In this document: in pieces, positions 12,336 to 23,510 of the stretch | Numbering within the stretch: the first letter of the stretch is position 1 | Layout of the letters: each line of letters begins with the position of its first letter | Assembly: GCA_037954235.1 (NCBI GenBank) | Contig: JBBMOA010000011.1 | Span: 27,118,825-27,182,824 of the forward strand | Reading direction: 5' to 3' | From: Aulostomus chinensis | Taxonomy: Eukaryota > Chordata > Actinopteri > Syngnathiformes > Aulostomidae | Length of the DNA stretch: 64,000 bases | Position numbers and translations under genes: made by a program | Notes under the pieces: model-generated | What the model saw: the letters and a program-made list of their open reading frames with translations, nothing else | The model's database searches: none | What the model was told of the DNA's origin: nothing

Positions 12336-15300
12336 GGTGTACACTCCTGTGTTTCATTCATCCGATGTTTAAATGAATCCTAATATTCTTAGATTTCTGT
12401 CATGAACTCCCTGGACTATCGTGTCACGTCCTCACGTCAGAAGCGACCTCGATAAAAGATCCGTCCAGCCGTTCAGCGACAGTCATCACATGGTCACATG
12501 GGTGACATGATGGATTGAGCCCGGCTGTTCAGTGTCCTGCCACGTGATGTCCCTTCGCTGCAGGTGTTTTTAGTTGCACGTGGAAGCGACGCAGTTGTTG
12601 GTTTCTGGTTAAGTGTCATGTGTCACCATTGTCTCTTGGATGTGTTTGGAGGTTTTAAAAATATGTTTTTCATTTTTTATTCAATTTAGGTTTGAATCCA
12701 AAAGCAAAGTGAGGGTTAGGAGGGTGAGGGCTGAAGATGCTGAAGGCAAGAGAAGTGAGGAGAGGACAGTGTCGCTCTGTCCATGGCTCCTCCATAACAA
12801 ATGTCAGATCCAGGAGGAGCCCAGCAGGCTGCTCAAAGCTCAGATGGGTGATGCCTGAGGCGGCAGCTGATAACGGCGCTTCCCTGTGCGGTGGATGAGC
12901 CTGGCACAGCATTCCAGACACGACTCGTCCTGCCGAATCAGGGAACTTTTGCTGAAAAGGCCTAAAAAAGCACAACCAAAGGAAACTGAAAGTCATTCTT
13001 GCCCCACGAGTGAGGACGTGTTTGGTCTCATTCAGAAAGTAGCTGAACAGTTAGAAATAGTCCAAGTGCTTCTGGCATTGAGCAGAAGGAGTTTGAACTG
13101 AAAATTATAGGTTTTTATTCCCATATTTTTTCTTGAAGAAAGTTCCTAGCAGCTCAGTGGAGCTGGGAGGTTTCAGCTGGAGCACCGAGGGCCCGCAGCC
13201 TCAAGGCTGTCCTGTTCAGGTCCAGGGTTCATCAGGACATGGTGGAGAATGATTATTACACCCTTGTTTAGCCAGCCTACATCCAGGTGTTTGTCAGTTC
13301 AGAGTGATGGATGTCCCTCTTGGTGTTTTTACTGGTGGAAGCAGCATGTCGCTGAAGTTGGAATCAGATTGGCTCACTGAAACGCCAGTCCTGTGAAGGA
13401 GGAGGAGCCTGAGCACAACTGCAGCTAATATGAACGACGCTGAAGAAGTTCATGGACATGAATGGATTTGATCTCGTGTTAGACTCAGTCCCCGACTGCG
13501 TCTGGATCGTCTGGACCCTCGAGAATGTGACCAGGCTGGTGGGGGACGTTAGGAGGACTTCTCCATCCTCTAGGGTGTAGCTGAAGCAGCATTTTTGATG
13601 GGCAATAACACAATAAATGTGTTAATTGAAGCTGCTGTTGTGGTTGGACCTTCTTCAGGCTTCCAAAGATCCGTGCACAAGAACTGATGGTGGTTGGCAG
13701 CACGAGTCGGCACATGACAACGGAGGGTTTGGACTGCTGTTCAAGTGTGCTGACCTTTCTGGACTGTTTAGATGGGAGGAGAGAGTGAAGTCCACGATGT
13801 AGAACGTAATTCCTATTTATTTTACTTTCAAAGTTTATTGAAATACTTCCAATCACTGTAATTATAAGTTCAGTGAGTAAAACAAAGAGACAAGCAAAGA
13901 GAATGACATGAAGGTCATACATGAGCAGTGAAAATAGCTTGAATTGCCATGACAAACGCCATCTAGTGGCTGGAGTGATTATGACGAGATCATCTGCAGT
14001 GCTGTCAGTTAATCTGCGTTGAGTAAATAATCCACTTGTTCTGTAAAGGTGAGCGTGACCTTCACGTGGACTGAAGAAGCGCCCGGGACTGAACTTCAAC
14101 TGAATTCGCTGTTTGAGGTTGTAACATTTCCTGTGGAAGTGAATCTTGGCTCCGCCCCTTTACAACGTCCCGTCAGGAGGGAACGAACTGGTTTGAACTG
14201 GCTCATCACACCTTTGATTGTCAACATAGTACTGAGACAACCGTTGAGGACCAATCAGCCACAACACGTGGGATGATGTCACCACCACAACTGCCTGCCT
14301 CACATTCTGAGGGTTCTGTTTTATTCAAACCAAATGTGCTGGTGGGAAAGGTCCCTGAACCGCAGTCCAGACCGTTAGTGGCCCAAACAAGCGAACCGTG
14401 GTCCTCCTGAAACGTTGGGACTCAGTCAGTGTCCAGCTGTCCAGCTATCAGCCCTCATATAGGAGGAGAATGAGGACGTGTTGCATTGTGGGTAGAAAGT
14501 AGTTGCTGCAGCTGAGGAGAGGAGAGACGGGGAGCTCTGCCTGGACAGCGTGATTATCAGTGACACCAGAGTCGCAGTAACAGAGGAGCGCCTCAACTCT
14601 ACGGCCTCTGATGGGTCGTCTCCCTCCTGTCCCTCCTCTCCCTCCTCGCCCTCCTCCCCTGAGTGAAGGAATGGTGTTTCAAACACACCAGACCCTGACA
14701 GTGACTCTCTGTCCAGGAGATGTTGACCTGTCCTGGGTTCACATGCAGGCTCAGCTTTGCTCTCCTCCATCCGTGCCGGATTCACTCGTCTCTTGGCCTC
14801 TCTGTGACTGGAATGTTGAGCAGAGCTGCAGCAGCTCGCGGCTCGGGGACGCCGTCAGGCACACAGGCTCCTTCTCTGGTCTCTCTGAGGACACGAGTGT
14901 TGCGCAGGGGACCTACAACCCCCAGCGTGCTGGCCCGCGTCCTCTGGGTCAGGGGCTGTACTACCAAGGAGGCTCCACGTCTGTCAATCTGTCTGCTTTG
15001 ATAAAACTGAAGTGATGGACGAGTGGCACCACCACGACGGTTAGCACCGCATCAAAGCAGTGTTTCCTTCACGTTTGTGGGCACATGCACACGGAGGGGC
15101 GGAGCCAGCACTTGGTGGCCAATCGCAATCACATGTAGAGGAGGAGAGCTGCATATTTGACTCAAGAGGAACAGCTCGAGTGGCGTTAAGATGAGCGACG
15201 TCAATATTGGAGTCACTCTCTCAGCTGCAGGGGCCAGTACTTCCCTACAGGGTGTGGTTGGTGGTGCTGCTGGTTAGCGGAGGCTGGAGCGACTCTCCCA

Positions 15301-15818
15301 GGATCCTCCCACAGAGGTCAGATTATCAGGGGAAGGAGTGATGACGCCATTGTCCGAGAGACCTGATCATCAGTGGGTGGGGCTTGTATATGTTTGACCT
15401 CATAGCTCCTGAGCAGGTTAAGTCTGTAGCACAGAAAGTCCTGAGTTGAGCCTGAGATGAGGTCTCCAGCCCCGGAGTCCTGCTCGCTAGCTCAGGCCCA
15501 GTTCTGGTGCCGATCCGCCTGACAGGAGCCGCTGCGCTCACAAAGCCTCGGCTCAGAGGCGGCGGATTGTTCAGTGGTTAACAACTGCTGACTTCTGATG
15601 GACTGAGTCGAGTTTAGGGGAGCATCCAGCCGCCGGTGGCCTCGTCCACTGTAGTGTCAGACAGCCGGACGGTGGTGGTGCACATGGAGACACCTGCAGA
15701 GAGACGGTGGTGTTTACACTGCTAGAATATTTATGTCTGGCAAACATGCAGGTTCTGTGTTTGTTGTCTCACTGCCCCCTGAAAGACCCTCAGTCCCCCC
15801 AGGGCCAGTATACACTAC

Positions 15819-15941
15819 ACGTGTGTGTGTGTGCGTGTGTGTGTGTGTGTCTGCCTCCAGACCAGAACTGAGAGGGAGTTTAGTGTGCTGCAGAGATAAT
15901 GAATGACTTACAGACAGATACACACACACACACACACACAA
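15819..15941 (+). repeat. Paired TG and CA microsatellites
   Basis: A GT tract (15819-15850) and a CA tract (about 15919-15941) lie 70 bp apart in opposite polarity, so they can pair as an inverted repeat. Confidence 0.85.
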
Positions 15942-16261
15942 TCTATATGTATGTGAGCCTGCTGCAGTCTGTCTGTTTACAGGGTCAAATCTTGTTAAAA
16001 TGCAAATAATCTCCTCTGTAGTTCTTCATGGTCTAACCGATTCGGGGGGGGGGGGGATTTCACACCTCTCCGCCTCGCCACAGCGCAGTGGCGATGGTGT
16101 GGTTCCTGTGGCAACAAGCCTGTCCGTCAAGGTCATCCGTGACGGAGAAAAGGGCGAGCGAGGATGAAGGGGCGGAACGAGTGAGAGAGCACGAGAACAG
16201 AGAGAGAGTCCTGGACCGAGTCAGTCTGATGCCTCTGGACACGGAGGTTCACTCAGAATCA

Positions 16262-16320
16262 AGTCAGTTTAATTTGTACGGCACCGAATCCCAACAAAAG
16301 TCCTCTCCTGACACTTGCAG
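16262..16320 (-). mobile_element. LINE 3' tail fragment (same family as 48230-48440 and 59031-59230)
   Basis: The segment reads GTCAGTTTAATTTGTACGGC followed by a CCAAATCCCAAC-like motif, a divergent copy of the tail at 59033 (GTCAGGTTTATTTGTGTGTC). The family shape, a short A/T box reading ATAAA on the minus strand, is that of L2/CR1-group LINE 3' ends in fish. Only about 60 bases remain before similarity stops exactly where the GTGA array starts. The family assignment is inferred. Confidence 0.6.
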
Positions 16321-19300
16321 TGAGTGAGTGAGTGAGTGAGTGAGTGAGTGAGTGAATGATTGAGTGAGTGAATGATGGGGTGAGTGAGTGAATGATTGAG
16401 TGAGTGAGTGAGTGAATGATTGAGTGAGTGAGTGAATGATGGGGTGAGTGAGTGAATGATTGAGTGAGTGAATGATGGGGTGAGTGAATGAGTGAGTGAA
16501 TGATGGGGCGAGTGAGTGAGTGAGTGAGTGAATGATGGGGTGAGTGAGTGAGTGAGTGAGAAAGTGAATGATGGGGTGAGTGAGTGAATGATTGAGTGAG
16601 TGAATGATGGGGTGAGTGAGTGAGTGAGTGAGTGAATGATGGGGTGAGTGAGTGAGTGAGTGAGTGAGTGAGTGAGAAAGTGAATGATGGGGTGAGTGAG
16701 TGAGTGAGTGAGTGAGTGAGTGAGAAAGTGAATGATGGGGTGAGTGAGTGAATGATTGAGTGAGTGAGTGAGAAAGTGAATGATGGGGTGAGTGAGTGAG
16801 TGATTGAGTGAGTGAGTGAGAAAGTGAATGATGGGGTGAGTGAGTGAGTGAGTGAGTGAGTGAGAAAGTGAATGATGGGGTGAGTGAGTGAATGATTGAG
16901 TGAGTGAGTGAGTGAGAAAGTGAATGATGGGGTGAGTGAGTGAGTGATTGAGTGAGTGAGAAAGTGAATGATGGGGTTAGTGAGTGAGTGAGTGAATGAT
17001 TGAGTGCGTGAGTGAGTGAGTGAACGATTGAGTGAGTGAGTGAGAAAGTGAATGATGGGGTGAGTGAGTGAGTGAGTGAGTGAATGATTGAGTGAGTGAG
17101 TGCGTGAGTGAGTGGGTGCGAAAGTGAATGATGGGGTGAGTGAGTGAGTGAACGATTGAGTGAGTGAGTGAGTGAGTGAGTGATTGAGTGGGTGAGTGAG
17201 TGAGTAAATGAATGAGTGAGTGAGTGAGAAAGTGAATGATGGGGTGAGTGAGTGAATGATGGGGTGAGTGAGTGAATGATTGAGTGAGTGAGTGAGAAAG
17301 TGAATGATGGGGTGAGTGAGTGAATGATGGGGTGAGTGAGTGAATGATTGAGTGGGTGAGAAAGTGAATGATGGGGTGAGTGAGTGAGTAAATGATTGAG
17401 TGCGTGGGTGAGAAAGTGAATGATGGGGTGAGTGAGTGAGTGAATGATTGGGTGAGTGAGTGAATGATGGGGTGAGTGAATGATTGGGTAAGTGGGTGAG
17501 AAAGTGAATGAGGGAGGGAGTGAGTGAATGATTGGGTGAGTGGGTGAGAAAGTGAATGATGGGGTGAGAGAGTGAATGATTGGGTGAGTGAGTGAATGAG
17601 TAGGTGAGTGAGTGAGTGAATGAGTGGTTGAGTGAATGAACGATTGGATGAGTGAGTGAATGATTGGTGAGTGGGTGAATGATTGGGTGGGTGAGTGAGT
17701 GAATGATTGGGTGAGTAAGTGATTGAGTGAGTGGGTGAGAGAGTGAATGACTGGGTGAGCGGGTGAGAGAGTGAGTGAGTAGGTGAGAGAGTGAATGATT
17801 GGGTGAGTGGGTGAATGATTGGGTGAGTGAGTGAATGATTGGGTGAATGAGTGAGTGAGTGAATGAGTGGTTGATTGAATGAATAATTGGGTGGGTGAGT
17901 GAATGAGTGGGTGAGTAAGTGATTGAGTGAGTGGGTGAGAGAGTGAATGATTGGGTGAGCGGGTGACAGAGTGAGTGAGTGGGTGAGTGAGTGAGTGAAT
18001 GAGTGATTGAGTGAATGAATAATTGGGTGGGTGAGTGAGTGAATGATTGGTGACTGAGTGAATGATTGGGTGGGTGAGTGAATGATTGAGAGAGTAAATG
18101 ATTGGGTGAGCAGGTGAGAGAGTGAGTGAGTGGGTTAGAGAGTGAATGATTGGGTGAGTGGATGAGAGAATGAATGATTGGGTGAGTGGGTGAATGATCG
18201 GGTGTGTGAGTGAATGATTGGGTGAGTGGGTGAATGATTGGGTGAATGAGTGAGTGAATGATTGGGTGAGAGAGTGAATGAGTGGGTGAATGATTCGGTG
18301 AGTGGTGAGTGAGTGAATGAGTGGTTGAAAGAGTGATTGATTGGGTGAGTGAGTTAGTGGGTGAGAAAGTGAATGATGGTGTGAGTGAATGATTGGGTGA
18401 GTGAGTGAATGAGTGGGTGAGTGAATGAGTGGGTGAGAAAGTGAGTGATGGGGTGAGTGAGTGAGTGAATGATTGGGTGAGTGAGTGAGTGAATGATTGG
18501 GTGAGTGAGTGAGTGAATTATTGGGTGGGTGAGTGAATGAGTGGGTGAGTGAGAGTGAATGATTGGGTGAGCCGGTGAGAGAGTGAATGAGTGGGTGAGT
18601 GGATGAGAGAGTGAATGATTGGGTGACTGGGTGAATGATCAGGTGTGTGATTGAGTGGGTGAATGAATGATTGGGTGAGAGAGTGAATGAGTGGGTGAGT
18701 GAGTGATTGATTGGGTGAGTGAGTGAATGAGTGGGTGAGTGAGTGAGTGATGGGGTGAGTGGCTGAGTGAGTGAATGATGGGGTGAGTGGCTGAGTGAGT
18801 GAATGATGGGGTGAGTGAGTGAATGATGGGGTGAGTGGCTGAGTGAGTGAATGATGGGGTGAGTGGCTGAGTGAGTGAATGATGGGGTGAGTGAGTGAAT
18901 GATGGGGTGAGTGGCTGAGTGAGTGAATGATGGGGTGAGTGGCTGAGTGAGTGAATGATGGGGTGAGTGAGTGACTGATGGGGTGAGTGAGTGAGTGAGT
19001 GAATGATGGGGTGAGTGGCTGAGTGAGTGAATGATGGGGTGAGTGAGTGAGTGATGGGGTGAGTGGCTGAGTGAGTGAATGATGGGTGAGTGGCTGAGTG
19101 AGTGAGTGATGGGCTGAGTGAGTGAATGATGGGCTGAGTGAGTGAATGATGGGCTGAGTGAGTGAATGATGGGCTGAGTGAATGAGTGATGGGGTGAGTG
19201 AGTGAGTGATGGGCTGAGTGAGTGAATGATGGGCTGAGTGAGTGAGTGATGGGGTGAGTGAGTGAATGATGGGGTGAGTGAGTGAATGATGGGCTGAGTG

Positions 19301-19345
19301 AGTGAGTGATGGGCTGAGTGAGTGAATGATGGGGTGAGTGTAAAT
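16320..19345 (+). repeat. 3-kb degenerate GTGA satellite-like array
   Basis: Tetranucleotide (GTGA)n array with frequent variants (GAATGAT, GGGGT, GAAAG, GGGT, GGCT). These group into recurring units of about 20-30 bases such as GAATGATGGGGTGAGTGAGT. The left half is richer in AATGATGGGGTGAG, the middle in ATTGGGTGAG, and the right end in GGCTGAGTGAGTGAATGATG, which suggests successive local amplifications. The minus strand reads through without a stop for 1,048 codons as SLTHS/PHHS/PIIHS. TCAC repeats contain no stop in any frame, so this is composition and not a gene. Confidence 0.97.
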
Positions 19346-20758
19346 GCGTCAGCAGCTGCTGGTTCGCCTCCATCGTCTGCAGGTTGTTGTTCTTGTTTGT
19401 TGCCTCTCACCTCTGCAGGACCTCCAGTTTGAGGAGCAGGCAGGAGCGATGCTTCTGTCCTCAGAGCGATGGATGCTGGGCCGCGTCGTGGTCACAGGGA
19501 TCTGTTCTCTGGGACGTGGTTCCGGCCCGGTGTCAACCTGAGTTATAACCTGGTTCTGCTTCACGTGCCACCACGATGTCTCCTAAACTGGTGTTGTTAC
19601 ATAAATGATTTAATAAGTCGGACTCCAGAGGACGACCGGCCCAGTGCGCGTCTTGCTTCTCGAGACTTTTACTGTCGCCGGCGGTGACGACAGACAGATG
19701 GGGAGCTGTTTCCTGTGTGAGGAGGAGAGACCTGTTGTCTCCTCTCAGTAGCGGGGCAGGAGTTCGGACCAGCGTGCTCACTGTGGTGCTGCAAACTAAC
19801 TCTGTTGCTCAGCCGCTTCCGACCTGGAATGGAGACGAGGGTATCAGGCTGTTCACTTTGTAAAGTGAGTCCTTCTCTTGCTGGATGGCTCCACCCTCGG
19901 CGCCTCCACCAACGCACTGCTGCTACGTTTGCTGCTGTTAACAAAGAGAAGAAGTTGCTCTCTAAAAAATACAAGTGGTTCGCCGCCGCACCGCTGCCGT
20001 CTGTCAGGCTGGGGCAGCGTCACCTGGGAGGGGAGTGTGTCGGCGTGTCAATCAGAGACCAGGATGCTTTGTCTCCAGTTTGACAGACAGACAGGATGCA
20101 CGGTTGAGGGAGCCGTCATTCCTTCTTTCACACGGCCTGTTAGTCATAACCTACATTCTCACCTCATCAACCAAAGCCCTTTTATTTTGTCACAGTTTTT
20201 ACAGTTTTTCTCGTCTTCGTCTCGTCTTAGTCGTGGAAAAAATGACTGGGAGGTTTTATGTCGGGAGGCGAAGCCCGCCTCCTCCAACCGTGCCAGGAGC
20301 AGGTGCCTGAACTGGACTGTGAGGGACAGAGGTGCAGGGGCGGTCCGGATCGCCCAGTGGGACTGCGCTATCATCTATTTAATCACCTTGGGAACAGGTT
20401 CCTCTGCTGCTGGTGATAGTGGAACTTGGTGCCTTTTGTGTTGTCAGCACTTTTTCATCATGCATTGATGCGTGAAGCTCGGAGTTCCTCCTCGTGGCGT
20501 GGATGGAGGCGAGACATTCACACGTACAAGAAATGTGGTGGAATGAAGTGACACACGGCAGCACATGCCCTTAAAAACGTGTTTGAAAATCCCTGTCCTT
20601 GTGACTGACGAGCACGGATTTAGAGGGTGGCTGTGGCTGGAATTGTGGTACTCCATGATGGGACTCACAAACACCCACAGCAATCCTGAATTGTCCTATG
20701 ACATTTATGGTTGACGCTGAGGCGGGAGGCAGGTCCAGGTGTGTGTTCTGTGAGTCTT

Positions 20759-20777
20759 GGGGGGGGGGGGGGGGGGT
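20759..20777 (+). repeat. Poly-G tract
   Basis: About 18 consecutive G. Confidence 0.9.
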
Positions 20778-21597
20778 AAATCAGTGAGTGGCAATATTCT
20801 CTCAAAGTTGCTCAGAGGACACGTGGACTAATCAGCTAAAACGGTGCTTCCTCTCATCCTGGACCAGCCACTCGACTGATAGAGAACATGGCGTGACTCC
20901 AGGGCACAATATAAAGATGAGAGCTGGCTGCATTTGTGTTATTGTTGCTCATCCTACTGCCCCATCAAAGGAAACCCCAGGTCAGTTGTAATTGCGTGAG
21001 CTGCTGGCGCCCAGCGGGGCTGAGCTCAGACTCACGCATGCTGACGCCATCTGCATCACTGCAGCCTCAGCTGCTAGCTGCTGCTGCTGCTGCAGACACT
21101 GTTAGCTTCCTTAAACTCCTCTGGGCTGTACCATCTCAGCTGAGCAGGGGTCCTCTAGAGTTTCAGGATGCCCTTGCAGGAAGACCCTGTCTCCCCGATC
21201 TGCTGCATCACCCCCCCCTGTGCCCCCTCCCCCCCCGCCTTCCTGATGAGCCACCAGCTCACCGTCTCTCATGGCTGTCAGCCAGGAACAACACAGCCTC
21301 TTAATACCCTCTCCTGCCTCAGATTTCACTCCCCCCTCTGCTTAGTACAATCATCATTTCCAGCTTGCAAAGGGAGCGGAAGAGAGGGAAGAGAGAGATA
21401 GATAGAGAGAGCGAGAGGAAGGGAGGGAGATGTTTTGAGCTGTTTTCAGAGAGAGAGAGCGATTGGCCTGAATGTGTTCTGTCTGCTCTTCAGAGGCGTC
21501 CAGGTGAGCTGTTTCCTCCTGGAAGGTAAGAGGAAGACTGAGATTGGTGCTTATTTGCCTGTAGCCCTTGCCCCCCTTCAGATACATTGCCTCTGTT

Positions 21598-21599
<2 letters not shown>

Positions 21600-21669
<70 letters not shown>
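21600..21669 (+). repeat. TG microsatellite
   Basis: Pure GT, about 69 bases. Confidence 0.95.
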
Positions 21670-21670
<1 letters not shown>

Positions 21671-21800
21671 TTTAGCATGAATAATATTCCCTGCTCTATC
21701 ACACAGACACGTAATATTGAAGGAGGAGATGTGCAAGCATGTCGGCAGCTATGTATGTCAGGCTACTGGGCAGATGTGGACTGTAGTTGCATCATGCAAG

Positions 21801-21809
21801 GTGTGTGTA

Positions 21810-21851
<42 letters not shown>
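21801..21851 (+). repeat. TG microsatellite
   Basis: GT repeat of about 50 bases with one GTATGTGA step at the left. Confidence 0.95.
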
Positions 21852-21853
<2 letters not shown>

Positions 21854-22776
21854 GTGGGGCACTGGGAGACGATGAGCTCTCATGCTAGCATGACAGCTGT
21901 AAACTGGACGGCCCACATGAGTCTCACTGCGTCTCAGTGGGGAGGATGTGAAGAGACACTCGGGGGACACAGAGGAAGTAGCAGGAGAGTGTGTATCTGC
22001 GAAAGCTGCAACAAAGTGTCAGTGTTGTCTTCTGCCTGAAACATCAGCCCCCCCGCCCCCTCCTCCACTACAACCGTTCCCTCCGTGCTAATAGGGAGCA
22101 TTTCCGTTGTGGCGGTGAGGTGGGTGCTGATGTTGGTGTCTAATGGACAGGACGCTGTGCTGCAGCATTTTTCTGCTCACTCTACAACATGTCGTTTCAC
22201 TCCAGGCAGAACTGCTACATGCTCGTCTTCTCCGAACCCAAAGGGACGGCTTGTAGAAAGGATGAGGGAGAGAGCGAGACAGAGAGAGAGAGAGCGGCAG
22301 ACCAACCGTTTACCATCTGTGGCAGCGTCTCGTGGACTTGTAGCGAGCTTTTCTGGAGGGACATATGCAGCTCCTCAGGAAGACAGCAGGACAGGCAGTG
22401 AGGAAAGAGCTGGCTGAAACTGTAGAGGAGAGAGAGTATCAGGGTGTCGTGTGGTGGAGAGAGGATACGTGTGGTCAGAATACACGACCACGTCTAAACT
22501 AACACAACAACAATGGCTCGGTTGACCCAGTAAGCAGCAAGGAAGAAAGGAAGAAGCTCAGACCCCCCCATTAGGCAGTGAGTCACCATCGGGCCCCCTG
22601 GGGGGGTGTTACCTGCTGGTCTTGCGATCTCTAGTTTTCAGGTCTCTACCAAATCTGTTGACCCCCTTGATATATGGTCTGGTGGGGCCCAGGAGCTAAA
22701 AGTGGCTGTGGAGTTTAGTTGTCCAGTGGGTTCCTCATGAACCAGGTCTGATTCTCCCTGTTTGATTGGAGGTGAC

Positions 22777-22807
22777 CCCCCCCCCCCCCCCACACACACA
22801 CACACAC
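22777..22807 (+). repeat. Poly-C / CA compound repeat
   Basis: About 14 C followed by ACAC. Confidence 0.9.
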
Positions 22808-23456
22808 CCAAGTCCTCTGGATCCAACAACTTGATGTTTGCGTGGGTAGGTGTGACACAATGATTTACACCAGCGGTGAAAGTGGCTCTGGGTACTGGGG
22901 ATCAACTTCCCTGGGAGCAAACTGGCTGGGTGAGAAGCGTTTGCTTCCTCATACATCAGACAGATGTAGTGCATTGTGGGTAAGTTACTGTCGTACCGAG
23001 GCACATCTGGACCGTTAGTGTCCAGCGTGCCTCCTCTTAAACGCTCGCACACTACAGGCGTGCTTCCGTTCGGAGCCAGAGCAGCCTGTCTTGCACCCTT
23101 TGAGGGTGAAATATTACCAGACTGTAGAAGTTTAAGGATGCCGGCGTCGCATCGGCACCCACCATCACCGGTCACTGATGTGTGTGCACGTGCCATCAAA
23201 GATAGGCATGAGGGGAGATGGTTCACTGGTTAGCAACAGTTTAGTTCAGCTCCACCATGAGAGAAGTGCACCATTCAATGACCAAGAATTGCTTTTGTTC
23301 ACGACTAGTTTTTAACTACGACTTCTACTTGTTGTACCCGTAAAAACCTGTGAAAATACGGGACAAACTGGACCTTCATTTTGATCTCAGTGACACGCCT
23401 GAAAGATTCCTGACAGCATCTTAGATGGTGCTGATGCGCTGCTGTCCATGATATCA

Positions 23457-23469
23457 CACACAGGCACAT

Positions 23470-23509
<40 letters not shown>
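23457..23509 (+). repeat. CA microsatellite
   Basis: Alternating CA with an early GG interruption. Confidence 0.92.

Positions 23510-23510
<1 letters not shown>

Noticed and set aside
16264..19410. 1,048-codon minus-strand open frame rich in His, Ser, Leu, Thr
   Set aside because: It coincides with the GTGA array. TCAC repeats contain no stop in any frame, so length carries no evidence of selection; there is no domain, and the frame runs out of the array into unrelated sequence.
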